Source of the DNA: Pogonophryne albipinna
Lineage: Eukaryota > Chordata > Actinopteri > Perciformes > Artedidraconidae
Direction: 5' to 3'
Length of the DNA: 64,000 nucleotides
NCBI GenBank assembly: GCA_028583405.1
Contig: CM053256.1
Span: forward strand, 15,220,107-15,284,106
Shown piece after piece: positions 43,740 to 55,553 of this stretch. The number at the start of each line of letters is the position of its first letter. The stretch's first letter is position 1. A program made the translations under genes and the position numbers. A model generated the notes under the pieces. That model was not told the origin of the DNA. It searched no databases and saw only the letters and a list, made by a program, of their open reading frames with translations.

Positions 43740-44046
43740 GAGGCGCGGGAAGGTATTTTGAGTGGGGGTGCTCTCAGGGTCGGCGTCATGGGGGGTCATT
43801 CGCGGGCCATGCCCCCCCAAATGAGTCACTGTGCCCCCCCAACGCAGGGTGGGCAAGCCTTGCCACTTTGCCGTTTCTTTTATTTTTTAAATCATATAAG
43901 TGAAAATGTTTTGTGTGAAATACATCAGAAATAAAGAATACAAATATAAAACACAGCCTGAGGTGTGCTCACTGCTGCTCTCTGATTGGTGTGTTGCTTG
44001 ACCAATGACCCCCGACCTTTGTTTTGTTATCATTACGTGGCTGTGT
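43740..44046. other. Fragmentary repeat DNA
   Basis: A C/G-rich block with runs of C (43790-43850) looks like part of a hAT end. No gene was seen. Confidence 0.35.
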
Positions 44047-44054
44047 GTTTAGAT

Positions 44055-44401
44055 CAGTGTTTCTCAAACTTTTTCATACCAAGGACCACTTAACCAATAA
44101 AAAAACACTCGCGGACCACCTAACTCCACAAATATCCAAAAACACATCGTTTTTTACAAATCGCCTGAAAATGGTACAAACAAGTGGCAACATGTGTGAT
44201 GAAGGTGTTGCGCTGGGCTATATCATGCAATCGAAAGTGAAACTTAAGCTCGTTCCATTGCGGAGATATTCCCGCGAGAGTGCGAAAAACTTAAATCAAT
44301 TTATTTATTTCAAATGTGAAATGTTACCAATATACTCACGGACCACTAGGGGGCGCTCACGGACCACCAGTGGTCCGCGGACCACACTTTGAGAAGCACT
44401 G
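44055..44401. mobile_element. hAT-type MITE
   Basis: A 347-bp element with ends CAGTGTTTCTCAAACTT and, reversed, CAGTGCTTCTCAAAGTG, flanked by a perfect 8-bp duplication GTTTAGAT (44047-44054 and 44402-44409). The word GGACCAC is repeated throughout. There is no coding capacity. Confidence 0.93.
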
Positions 44402-44409
44402 GTTTAGAT

Positions 44410-45247
44410 GAAAGCCCAGTCGCGATCTGTTAATCTGTTACACTGACTATACAGTAACGCCATCGAAAATAATACGATATACAGTACAGTACAAGTTGCC
44501 TACTTCTGGGTCTCTGTGTTTCATTCAAGCTCGGCTCTGTGTGTGTGTGTGGCACGAGCGCATTTTGTGAGTGCGCAAGTGGTAACGTGGGATGTTGTTG
44601 TTAGCATCTGGTTAGCTAGCTATGCTAACGGATATAAAGAGCTGTTTCTACACCAAGGTGGAGGAGAGTCCTCTCCTGTCAGACTGAGAGGCTCTTATAA
44701 CGTCAGCTCAGTGAGGTAAGGACTCTCTCAGTGTTTAGATAGTTAACTTTAGTGTAAGTTAACTTATCTCAGTGGGTCTCAAACGGTTTGGTCACCATTT
44801 ATGTAAACAAGTATTTGCGAGGAATACCTTTATATGATCATTATAGTTATTAAAGAATAAGAGAATAAATGAAAAACGGGTATGAAATACTATACAGTAA
44901 CACAAGAATACAGTTTAAAAGGGGAGTGATTAGTAAAATATCCATAAAGAAAAAGTACATTTGTGTACAGTTCTGTTTCATATGGATGCTGAGAGATGTA
45001 GGGCAGGCTATCCATAGATCTCTTCATTTTGCTCTCAAAGTGCACCAGATTGATGCATTTAACTTCAATATTTTAAAAATAATCTTCCCGGGGGAGCATG
45101 CCCCCAGACCCTCCTAGAGGAGGTTAGGTCCACCCCCACCTAAAACATGTTCACATGGATAGGATACTAAATACATTTGCACACTTTTTTGTATGGTGGC
45201 CTATGTCCATATGTTTCTGTTTTGGTGGTCGTGCCACAACCGTGCAT
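44410..45247. other. Repeat-rich spacer with copy 3 of the hAT block
   Basis: 45000-45130 is the inverted third copy of the block at 31470-31640. No gene was recognised. Confidence 0.5.
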
Positions 45248-45482
45248 GTATGTGTTAGAGAATAATTTTGCGTTTACTTAAAGGAGACCTATCATGCTAT
45301 ATTTAAATGATATAGTGTATGACGATACCTATATAAGGTATATTTATACATTTTATTTTTCAAAATACCAAACAGATCATTTTTTAGCCATGCCTCGTTT
45401 CGCTCATTTTCGCTCTATTCCAAGCCTGTCTTTGAAAATTCTGAGCAGCAGCTGACCACGCCCCCCTGCAGAAGAGGGGGGC

Positions 45483-46901
45483 ATGAGCCGGCGAGAGTCA
45501 CGTTACCATGCTTGCTGTGATTACGAGTGTGGAATAAACATGTCATCTCAGAGCAATGCATGTGTTCAAGCATATTATCAATTTGATCCAGAAACTGACC
45601 CTGAAGCAGCTGAGGCTTTGGTGGAGGTGCAAACATCTCGGTTGCAGCAGGACGTTTCTGAATGGTTAGTTGACAAGCTGTTGTCCCTATTTATTTTTAC
45701 TCTGTTTGTTACGATGCTTGCTACTTATTTCGTTCATATTTTGGCTAATTAGCAAGAATGCAATGTGTGAGTTTGTAACGCAAAAACAGCGATACATATA
45801 TATATTTATAAAGGGAGACATTCATATTTTCAGCATATATACAATGGCCTCATTGCGTTTATTAATAGTTTACAGTCCTTTTCTTCCATCATCGTGCAAC
45901 AACCGTTGGAAAGTTCAATAACTTGGGGTGATACAAAGTATAACTCCAACAACACCTTAGTTGTCAGCGATGTGTGTAGTTTCATGTGTTTTTAAAAGCT
46001 CAGTTATTGACTTCTTTCTACAGGTGTACATGTGCAAATTGCGCCACGATGCCTTCTGAACCGGAGAATGTGTGCTGCATGGAGATACCACAGGTAACAT
46101 TTTTGATAGCTTCACTAAGTTGTCTGTTTAGAAAATACATTTTTCACATGTCATTCAATATATGTTTATCACACTAGTGTCAAGAGGGATGCAGGAACAT
46201 GAGGACTCTGTAACCTGTATGGTGGACCATCCTGGATTGGAGCCTGTGTGCCTAAATGTGTTCTCCCTGCAGAATGCATTGAATATTTACAGAGCTGAAC
46301 ATGGTGGACTACAGTGAGGCAAATAGAGCAGTGAGTGGTTTGTTTGTTTTGACTGAAATTGTAAAACGAATGCTAATATTGTTCATGGAAATAAATACTG
46401 GTGTATATGGCTTTATGCAATCTTTCATTCTTTCATTGTACATGTACTATTATATTATATACTACACAGCAATGGCATAACACACCCATGTGTACGACAA
46501 AAAAAGTCCACACACAACCTTATGCGTTTGAAATCAGAATATTCTTTACCCATCCAAACATGAATAATCACGACACATTTGATATCAACTCGGAACTTTA
46601 TTGTCAAAATCAACGGTTCTTTGAACCCATAAAAAAAAAACTAAATGTACTTGTATTTTGTATAAATGACACTAAATATTTTTTTTATGATTTCAGGCGT
46701 CACAGGTATCTAGCCTACAGAAGCTTTGTGAGCTGGTGCTGGGGCTTCCTTGGACGCAGCAGAAGCTTTGTGAGCTGGTGCTGGGGCTTCCTTGGACGCA
46801 GGATCAGAGTGGTGATTCCGGCCTGCGTTGTCCTCGGGATTCGCAAGGAGTTTCCTGATCCGCGAAATGTCTATGTTGGGTTCAGACAGCAGCCAAATTG
46901 A
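45483..46901 (+). CDS. P2X7 C-terminal (ballast)-like zinc domain protein
   Basis: Four exons: 45483-45664, 46024-46093, 46195-46313 and 46697-46901 (about 191 codons). They encode SSQSNACVQAYYQFD, EVQTSRLQQDVSEW, then CTCANCATMPSEPENVCC, CMVDHPGLEPVC, and finally LAYRSFVSWCWGFLG and RRIRVVIPACVVLGIRKEFP. This matches the cytosolic cysteine-rich C-terminal domain of the P2X7 receptor (WCxCxxC, a CC pair, AYR, RIRKEFP, GF near the end). In the receptor that domain binds zinc and guanine nucleotides. No channel part is present, so this is a free-standing domain, probably intracellular. Odd points: an in-frame 42-bp tandem duplication, and an exon 3 acceptor one base out if the usual AG at 46177 is used, so the gene may be decaying. 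Confidence 0.8.
46719..46802 (+). repeat. In-frame 42-bp tandem duplication in the P2X7-like exon
   Basis: Two copies of a 42-bp unit (14 codons, RSFVSWCWGFLGRS) in the last exon differ only at the final base. The duplication keeps the frame but adds a second Trp-rich segment that the P2X7 domain does not have. Confidence 0.95.
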
Positions 46902-48592
46902 ACCGTGTAGCATACCCGGCGATGACCTCCTCCCTGTCAGGTCGCTCATAATGGTGCAGGGTCCACAAAGACTTGGTCGAAGATGAGGTCCATCAAGTTG
47001 GCCACGTAGCCTGTGCAATGTTAAAAAAAAAGCATAACAAAAAATGTGGTTTAGATTAGTATATGCATGTAAAAAACTGAAAGTTCTTTCTAATTTTTTT
47101 TTTTTATATTTGTAAATAGTTGTATAATAAATATTTTAAACACTTACGGAATGTGGGGTCAGTCTTTACTGGTTTTGCTCTGCATTCTCCCTTCTTGGCC
47201 TTTGGGAACTGCAGTTTATACAGAGGGTTTCCAGTGGATGTAGTGGCTTGTGCACGCTCAGCGTTTTCATTGTAGTGCAGGGCTGCCAGGTACAGTCTTT
47301 CATTTCCGCCATGAGAAAAAAAAAAGTAAATAATAGCAAAGGATGTACAAATTGTCACTAATTAGTAAGTATGTGAGGTGCTGGCCTGTAAAGAAGAAAA
47401 CATAGTTAGAACAAAATCATCTCAATTTAGTATTCAGGATGAGAAAATACTATTTGGATAAATATAGTCTGAAATCCCAAAAGATGGGGCTTAAAACTCT
47501 CTATTTAGCAAAGCTCTTTGCTTAGCCTTTTCCAATCTGAGTTAGTTTTGAACCGTAAGTGCATGCTGTGTTTCTGACTCAATACAGATGATGTGTTGGA
47601 GAGGGGCTGAGCTCAGTAGACTGACTGTAATGAGTGCTAGCCACTAATTAGCCTGTTGCTAGAGGTAAGGCCTCGTCAACAACAGACCAGGGCTTTAGCT
47701 CCGTTTTACTCGTGGTATGTGTCCCCCCTCGCATACATACACACAGTGTTGTATCCTAACACACCCCCATTTATATTCATGTGCGCAAACAAGTAAACAC
47801 ACAAGCTTTTACATATAACGCTGCAAAAAACGGCATGTCTCATTAGCGTAGCTTAGCTTACAGATCGATGATATCTGATCGTTCTTACAGACTACAATCA
47901 CAAAAGCTTTTACATATAACGCTGGAAAAAACGGCACTTACCTACAGAAGATTACGTTTGTTATTATAACTTACTCAATATGATTTTAGAGGATACAAAA
48001 TACTAATAAATAGGAGAATAAATACTTGTGTTATCGCTAGGGCGTGGCTTTACAGCCTTCACACAGATCGCCATTACGGCAGTATGTCTGAACATGTTCG
48101 CAAATGCCTGATAATTAAAATAAAAGACAAAGCAAAGACTGCAGAGCGTACAAAATAAAATGTTACAAAAACATATAAACACCTAACCGATTACTATTTG
48201 GGTTTGAGGTGACATTGATACGGCGAAGCTACATGCTACATATACAAGCTAGAGATAGCTTTATCAGGAAAAACACCGCTAAATAAAAACTTACAGCTTC
48301 AAAATTGGATGTGTCCTCACTGGCCTGGTCCCGGATGGTTGGTATTGATCCCGGGTTTAGCATTAGTTTGAAGGCATATCCGTGTTGGACTTGAGACAAG
48401 TTCATAAACATGTCCGTGGTAAAATGTTTGGAACACACAAACAGAAATCTGCCGGGGTCTTCTGGCACATGTCCCTTGAAAATGAAGTCTAGCCACAGAT
48501 TCTTTTTCTTTTTCCACTGATGGCATTGCATGCAGTCCCCTGTCCCGAGTCTTGCAGCCAACAACAGCACAACGTTTAACTGGCTTAGACAT
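46882..48592 (-). pseudogene. THAP-domain transposase, core deleted
   Basis: Exon A (48295-48592) starts MSKPVKRCAVVGC and, after a one-base shift in an A/G run near 48505, continues with WLDFIFKGHVPE and FLFVCSKHF. It has the C-x4-C ... C-x2-H zinc ligands of a THAP domain and ends at donor GCT|GTAAGT. Exon B (47148 to about 47320) has LYLAALHYNENAERAQATT and KKGECRAKPVKTDPTF. Exon C (46882-47010) has YVANLMDLIFDQVFVDPAP and, after a frame break, a short C-terminus ending at TGA 46882-46884. The RNase H-like catalytic region expected between exons A and B is absent from 47340-48290. The 3' end overlaps the plus-strand gene by 20 bp. Confidence 0.75.
47340..48290. other. Interior of the Kolobok-like element where the transposase core should be
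   Basis: No open frame or transposase motif was seen on either strand. This is the likely deletion zone or replaced sequence. Confidence 0.5.
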
Positions 48593-48936
48593 CCTGGCAA
48601 GAGCAGGCAAAAAAACAGATGTGACTGGGGTTGATTTAGCCTGCCGATAGCCTATATGCGAATGAGAGGTTTGGCAATGCACGTGGCCGTGGCTCATTCC
48701 CCTGATAGGTGGAGAGTTGACCAATAAGCGGAGCACGTCTTTGTGACGTAGAAAAGTGTTGAAATCTTGATCCATTTTTTTAAGATCCGTTGCAGCCCCT
48801 TTTTTAGAGATTTGGCTAAGGAGGAAAATAGAGAGGGTTGTGTTTTCTGACACTTGGTGAGTTCCCTGGAACACCAGGGACACATATTCATGTATAAAAG
48901 ACGTACAAAGGTGCATTTTGCAATGATAGGTCCCCT
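48592..48936 (-). promoter_or_regulatory. Leader / subterminal region of the Kolobok-like element
   Basis: 345 bp between the right terminus and the THAP start codon. It recurs at 62031-62285 with clear similarity. The open frame reading inward from the terminus is also shared between the two, but both look like by-products. It probably contains the transposase promoter and transposase-binding sites. Confidence 0.4.
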
Positions 48937-49363
48937 TTAAGATATTTGACCTTTCGGCCTGCTGCTGTTTTACGATCGAACCCTAAGTCTGTTATCTGTC
49001 TTAAGGAGTGGGAAGTCTCCGCTATTGTTGACATTACGAGTTTTATGACCGGTCAACTCTCGGCCACAGAGCCATTAGAGTCAGATGAGTGATTCAGTGC
49101 CTCCAGGTGTTCACGTACACCTTCCCCCAATATGCTGATTAGCTCTCTGTAAACTAGTTAAGGTCTATTCGAGAGATAGGCTGATCAGAATTGACATGAC
49201 AACCCACCAGGGCAGTCAGAACTTTTTGTTGCTGTGACTTGTGATATGAATTCTCCGGCCGATGCTTGTAATAAACTGCCAGTGTTTGACATCAGAACTC
49301 CTGCTCGTCCCGTGTCTCTCTGAGTCCTGACTCTCCATTGCTACAGAAGTTTCCCTTACAAAT

Positions 49364-49381
49364 TGGCGTTGTCGGCAGGAT
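49364..49381 (+). promoter_or_regulatory. Primer-binding site of the LTR retrotransposon
   Basis: TGGCGTTGTCGGCAGGAT begins three bases after the 5' LTR. As I recall it, the 3' end of vertebrate serine tRNA (AGA type) is complementary to all but one of these 18 bases. Confidence 0.7.
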
Positions 49382-51265
49382 ACCAACATATCTTCAGAGA
49401 CTGGTAAGTGTAATTTCAAATCCACATTTGGACATTGCCTTACCAGAATCTGTGATTGACGGTATCCTAAAATTACCTGTGAAACTGAGCGGTTGTGTTT
49501 CATTTTTGGTTAATGAACATTTGGCTGATTGTCTCTGTGCATGCTGCTTGGGACGAAATTACCATACAAGCATGCACAGCTTATGTTCAGAGTAACTTTA
49601 AAGAAATACATCAGTAAAGTGGAGCTTCTGTATGAAAGCAATGTAAAGATTTGTATTGGACAAATCGCCGAATTCTGGGGGTTTCAGCGGCCAACACAGC
49701 AGTTAAAAATAAGCAGCCAGAGATATTCCCCCTATCGCCTCTGTGAACACGGCTCCAGCAGCAGCCGCGGGTGTATGTGTAAACATCCCCCGTGTCTGGG
49801 TGGCTGCAGCCGTGCAGCTGAGAGGAAGAAAGTCACAGCTTTTGTCTATAAGCTTTAACTCACACCACCGCCATCTCTATTAAAAACGAGATGGTCTAAA
49901 AGCACTCGTTGTTTGTGATCGTCTTCTGCATTGCTGGCAAGGCTGGGGCAGCACGAGGTGCGTGCATCACCCGATGCGCCACAGCTCTCTACTCTGCTGG
50001 AGGAACATTTCCTACGTTGCTTGGAAGCGTTCCCTACTTCGCTGGACCAGCTGGTGGCGATCCGGGGTGCATACATAAAATTATAGTCTAATTGATCACG
50101 GGTGGGCAGTGGCAAGCAAGCATAGAACAAAACTGTGTTTCACCGTTGTGATGAACACGATGGCGGGTGTATAGGCTGGTCGTCTAGGACTACAGTTAAC
50201 TGTGCTGTGTTTGGAGAGAAAGGGTAGCGGGAAAAAAGTCTATGTTCTCCTGGTCAGGGGATCATAGCGCCACTAGAACAGAGTAGTGGTTGTCGCAAGA
50301 GGATAAGCTAGTTATCGCTTTTGGACGGTCTTCAGGCACGATGTTAACACTTGTACAAGGGTGGATGCGCGAGCAGGTGCTCCATTTCTATAATTCCCTA
50401 CCCCCTCTGAAAACCTCTTAATTCGGACTAAATTGAGCTGGATGAACTTTGCTGTCGCGCTGGTGTTTATTGCGAGTTCATGTTTGTTTGTCTAATTGTT
50501 TCTATATTGGTTTGCCTACCCGCCGTCTTGTTTATGCTTTGTAACAACTAATAATTAATCAGTCCATAGCCAGGGTAAAATGAACTAAACTTTAGTTATC
50601 TCACCAAAAGTAAATGACTTGAGAAAAATAAATAATGTAAAGATGTAAAGCAAAATTATATATTATAGTATAAATGTGCTGCAAATGTGCTGCAAAATGA
50701 AAATAAATAGCAAAACAGTGTTTTTATGTCCTGCATCTGTCTCACCCCATGAGACCCTCAGAGGAGATCAGGTTGCAAAAAAATCTGTTAATCTGCTCAA
50801 TTAGGTCAATGTTGTATTATTTGTTTCATTTATTCTTAATCTATGTATTGTATGGTAATAATGAATAAAAAAACGTAATGTATTGAACACATTCCGAAAC
50901 AAAGCAAATAAGACAGAACTAGACTCAGACATAATACTAATTGTGGTTGAAACCTTTTGCACTGTTGCTGCAAAATGGAAACTTTGTTGATTGTCTATTC
51001 CAAATGGCCACTGGAATCAGATAATTGATATAGGTTGAAGTTCAATTACAGTTTTTAAATATAGTTTAACATTCTTTATTAAACTGAGGGGTTCTACTTG
51101 GCCCAATTTAAATACCATAAAGAGAGTATTCACCCAGCTGTTTTGATTTCTTAAAAAAAAGAAAAAGAAATTCCAGTCTAGTTTCCTTCGAGTTCAGTCT
51201 AAGCTACGAATTGTTTCTCATAAACATTCGCACTGCTGGTTTTAAACCTTGAGCAGACAAGCTGC
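49382..51265. other. Interior of the LTR retrotransposon, unidentified
   Basis: No gag or pol motif was found. A coding-like stretch of about 55 codons at 49922-50091 (+) has the helix-rich text STLLEEHFLRCLEAFPTSLD and DQLVAIRGAYIKL before a TAG; I cannot place it in a family. It could be a captured or gag-derived piece. Confidence 0.4.
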
Positions 51266-52040
<775 letters not shown>

Positions 52041-52044
52041 GCCA

Positions 52045-52595
52045 GTGGTGTTAAGTAACTAAGTTCATAAACTCAACTAGTACTATACTTGGGTAACATT
52101 TTGAGATACTTGTATTTTATTTAAGTATTTAAATGTTTTGCTACTTTGTTCTTCTACTCCACTACAGTTCAGAGGTAGCCTACATGGTGTACTTCTACTC
52201 CACTACATGTATTTAATACCTTTAGTTACTTTACAGATCTGGATGAATGATGTGAAATATAATCAAGTGTTAAATCACACTTTAGTTCCACCTGGAGTAA
52301 ATCCACAAGCTACCCTGCAGTATACAAAGTCATTCAAACTAGCTGCACCTTTACCAGCTTTGAGAACACTTTCATGATCAATCATTATAAAACATATCAT
52401 ATATATTATTCTGAAATAAACCAATCTGCACAACGACTACTTTTACTGTCGCTATTTCCACTATATTTTGATGAGAATACTTTTATACTTTTACTTGAGT
52501 AACAGTTTGAATGCAGTACTTTTACTGTAACATAGTAGTCCTACACTCTGGTACTTCTACTTTTACTCAAGTACAACATCTGAGTACTAAAGCTA
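52045..52595. mobile_element. Common fish MITE with AAGTAACTAAGT ends
   Basis: The left part has TTAAGTAACTAAGTTCATAA and the right part CTTTTACTCAAGTACAACAT, a loose inverted pair typical of a widespread fish repeat built on ACTTTTACTC/AAGTA words and TTCTACTCCACTACA. The exact ends and target duplication are not clear. No coding. Confidence 0.6.
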
Positions 52596-54299
52596 ACGTT
52601 AACAGATAGTGACAATGTGTGCTGGTTAGCTAGCTCAACGATTCCTTAAATAATATTGCGACAGAAAAACCTTTAAGTTCACATCACGCTCTGCCGCTCC
52701 GACAGGGAGCTCTGCTCTGAACACCTGAACGGCCCGTTCTAACAGCTGTTCACCAGCGGTCCAGTCTGTGCCACAGTGACTCCGGACCACACAGTTAATA
52801 TTAACGAACGCACCCATAGGTAATGTAGCTGCTGAAGCTAGACCATCTTCGCGGAGCAGCAGAGCCTTATTATACATCCATGAGCAGAGCCGACAGGCAG
52901 GAAGACTCGAGCACACAGCTCGCGCTTCATTATCATATATAAAAAAAGAACACCATGCGTGTCATGATGGCACATAACAGCTCGCGGCTGCAGATTACTC
53001 CGGTTCCCAGACCCCCCCATACCCCAATAATATTTTTATTGCAGATCTACATGAATCACACAAACGAACTATTTTGGATTCAAAACGGCGGATTTCTTAG
53101 AAAGGTGACAAGTTTCTGAGGGCCCTATCCTATTTTTGTAATTGAATGATAATGTGCTAATCCATTACCTTGAGTTGTCTTCACTCAGGAAAACATCCCT
53201 ATCAAGTGTTAACCCAATAACTAGGACAGCTCTGAAGGCCAAGGGTCAGAGAGAGAGGATTCTAATCTTCAACTTTCTGATGAGATGGGATGCTTCTTCA
53301 TCTTTCTGCTGGGGGGGCCCAAGTAGACAACCCTGCAGGACGAGCGATGGTTTCAGAGGCTTCATACAAGGTTCCATGCTTCTTGGAGGAGCAGATGTCT
53401 TCCTAACCTCTCCCATCACGGGGGGGGGGGGGGGGGGGGGGGGGGGGACATCCGGATGTGCCACTTGGAATAGGCAGTTGCACTGCTCTCAAGCAGAAGG
53501 AATGCAGGCAGATGAGCCTCCATTTCACTGGGGGGATCAGCTACAGTGCTCACTAATGAGCCACACAAAAAGCAGAGCAATTGGGGGGGTGAAATATGGC
53601 GCTCTGATGAAGAAGAGTTTTGAGCCAATCAGCACCTCAGTGCTAATCTATACAGTATCAGGATGCCTTTACACACCAGACATTCTGTGTCATAAAGAGA
53701 GGAGGAGAACGAGTCAGGAGGACATGTTCTTCCAGCTCTTGTACAAAGATAACATTTGAATTGAATGACCAGATGTTTACAGATGTACAATTAATGATTG
53801 TTCTTATATTTCCGATGAACAGACATGTGTTAAATAGTGGTAATAAATACTTTTTGTCAGATCAGATTACACTTTCACACTAAACAAAATAAATTAATTG
53901 ATATTTTCAGATTATAAGGTATTGAATAAAAAGATATTTCTAATATTATAACAAATAATGTTAATATCCTTAATTGTCCAGCAATCTGGCTTAACAACAC
54001 TACTCTTCAACGTATTACCCATGCACAGACAGACCTAAAATGATGGTTCAAGTTTTAAACGTTTAAACTTTCCTTTCCAGGTTTTTACAAAAGTCTTTGA
54101 ATATTTGCCTAACTTTTCCTTTTCAGATTGTTAAACATTTTGAGAATTGTTTACTTTTCCCTTCAGATTTTGAAATGACATAATGATTGATAGTTGAAGT
54201 AATGTAATTATGTTATCATGCCATAGTCTTTTGATTTAATATGCAATGAAGTAAACGTAAAGTAATCCTAAAATTGAGGACACTGTAACTTTGCAGATT
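52596..54299. other. LTR retrotransposon interior, no gene
   Basis: A 205-codon open frame at 53142-53759 crosses a G28 run and has no recognisable domain. I regard it as chance. A run of 28 G (53420-53447) is a possible G-quadruplex and a likely site of sequencing error. Confidence 0.5.
53420..53447. repeat. G28 homopolymer
   Basis: 28 consecutive G. Its length is unreliable in an assembly. Confidence 0.95.
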
Positions 54300-54309
54300 A
54301 CAAATTGAT

Positions 54310-54435
54310 CAAATCACCACTGTGAATTTTATACCTTAACTGTGAATTTTATACCTTAACTGTGATTTTATACCTCAGCTGAATCTGTTATGATCCTGAT
54401 TTTATACCTCAGCTGGATCTCTTATGATCCTATGT
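54310..54435. repeat. Short tandem repeats with TTTATACCT
   Basis: Two copies of the 20-bp unit around TGTGAATTTTATACCTTAAC run into a third, partial copy. A roughly 40-bp duplication follows, with TTTATACCTCAGCTG and TCTTATGATCCT. Confidence 0.8.
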
Positions 54436-54820
54436 TTTTAAATGCATTTGACTAGTGATTGCCTTAAAGTAAACCTTTAAACTGCAAGCGGGTTTTGATT
54501 TTATAGTTTGATAAGTGGGATCAATTAATGGTTACATGTTAAAACATATTATTTTAAAGAAGATGTTTTTGCTTTTATGCGTCTGTGTTTTATGTGCGTT
54601 CATTATTGTGCTTTTGACAACAGATGATCCAAACATTGATGAGAGATGATTTTCTATTGTGATTGTCTGTGTCAATCATTGTGGTTGAATGTTTGAATCT
54701 TATTCTACTTTATGATGTAAATCGATGTACGGTGAGACCACATTCAAATCTGAAGACGCCTATTGATTTAAGTATTGACCAAATTATTATTAGACTAATG
54801 TTTTCAGGTTATCATAAATG

Positions 54821-54835
54821 ATAAAAAGAGTGGGC
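54821..54835 (+). promoter_or_regulatory. Polypurine tract of the LTR retrotransposon
   Basis: ATAAAAAGAGTGGGC directly before the 3' LTR. Confidence 0.6.
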
Positions 54836-55284
54836 TGTTAGAGAATAATTTTGCCTTTACTTAAGATATTTGACCTTTCGGCCTGTTGACGTTTTACGAT
54901 CGAACCCTAAGTCTGTTATCTGTCTTAAGGAGTGGGAAGTCTCCGCTATTGTTGACATTACGAGTTTTATGACCGGTCAACTCTCGGCCACAGAGCCATT
55001 AGAGTCAGATGAGTGATTCAGTGCCTCCAGGTGTTCACGTACACCTTCCCCCAATATGCTGATTAGCTCTCTGTAAACTAGTTAAGGTCTATTCGAGAGA
55101 TAGGCTGATCAGAATTGACATGACAACCCACAAGGGCAGTCAGAACTTTTTGCTGCTGTGACTTGTGATATGAATTCTCCGGCCGATGCTTGTAATAAAC
55201 TGCCAGTGTTTGACATCAGAACTCCTGCTCGTCCCGTGTCTCTCTGAGTCCTGACTCTGCATTGCTACAGAAGTTTCCCTTACA
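54836..55284 (+). repeat. 3' LTR, uninterrupted
   Basis: 449 bp, TG...CA, with AATAAA near 55195. It supplies the empty target site ACTTAAGAT for the Kolobok-like insertion in the 5' LTR. Confidence 0.95.
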
Positions 55285-55289
55285 GTATG

Positions 55290-55553
55290 CACAAGTCATA
55301 GGTGCGCTATACAATAGCACTACACCCCTGCAATGTGTGTGAAAAACAATAGACTTTACAGCATGTTTTTTGAAGTTGCGTTGGTGTTTGTGTCTTGGTT
55401 GTTGACGGTAGTGTGTGCCCCCCCTTGGTAAATGATTGCCCTCCCCATTCGATTTGTTCTAGAGCCGACCCTGGCTGAGGTGCTGGACTCCAGTGAACAC
55501 TATTACGGGCACTATAGAGCACGCACAAAAGCGCGAGCACCAGGGGCGCTACA
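55290..55553. other. Spacer, no gene
   Basis: Contains a C-run and CCGACCCTGGCTGAGG, like the end of a hAT element. Nothing else was recognised. Confidence 0.35.

Larger units (their letters stand above)
45282..48936. mobile_element. Kolobok-like DNA transposon, internally deleted, with two convergent genes
   Basis: A 3655-bp element with 5'-AGGAGACCTATCATGC and, at the other end, the complement of AGGGGACCTATCATTGC as terminal inverted repeats. It is flanked by TTAA on both sides. The uninterrupted 3' LTR at 54856-54870 reads ACTTAAGATATTTG, giving a true empty site. TTAA duplication, RGG-type termini and a THAP-domain transposase together fit the Kolobok superfamily. It carries a plus-strand P2X7-like gene and a minus-strand THAP gene that meet tail to tail. 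The transposase core is missing, so the element cannot move by itself. Confidence 0.85.
45253..49360 (+). repeat. 5' LTR, split by the Kolobok-like insertion
   Basis: Pieces 45253-45281 and 48937-49360. After removing the insert and one TTAA the length is 449 bp, exactly that of the 3' LTR. AATAAA lies at about 49270 within TGTAATAAACTGCC. Confidence 0.95.

Noticed and set aside
46710..47018. 102-codon minus-strand frame with repeated Ala-Pro-Ala-His text
   Set aside because: It is the antisense of the duplicated P2X7-like exon and uses a different frame from the THAP C-terminus.
45282..48936. piggyBac as the class of the TTAA element
   Set aside because: TTAA fits, but piggyBac ends and transposase are not seen, while THAP coding and AGGGG-type ends fit Kolobok better. 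Not fully excluded without a search.
45253..49360. Reading the sequence at 48937-49360 as an independent solo LTR
   Set aside because: The 29-bp left piece at 45253, the exact total of 449 bp and the GTATG duplication shared with 55285 show that it is the split 5' LTR of one element.
49364..49381. A tRNA gene at the serine-tRNA-like sequence
   Set aside because: Only the 18 bases complementary to a tRNA 3' end are present, directly after an LTR; it is a primer-binding site.
53142..53759. 205-codon frame across the G28 run
   Set aside because: Poly-Gly from the G run, no domain, no splice context; treated as chance.
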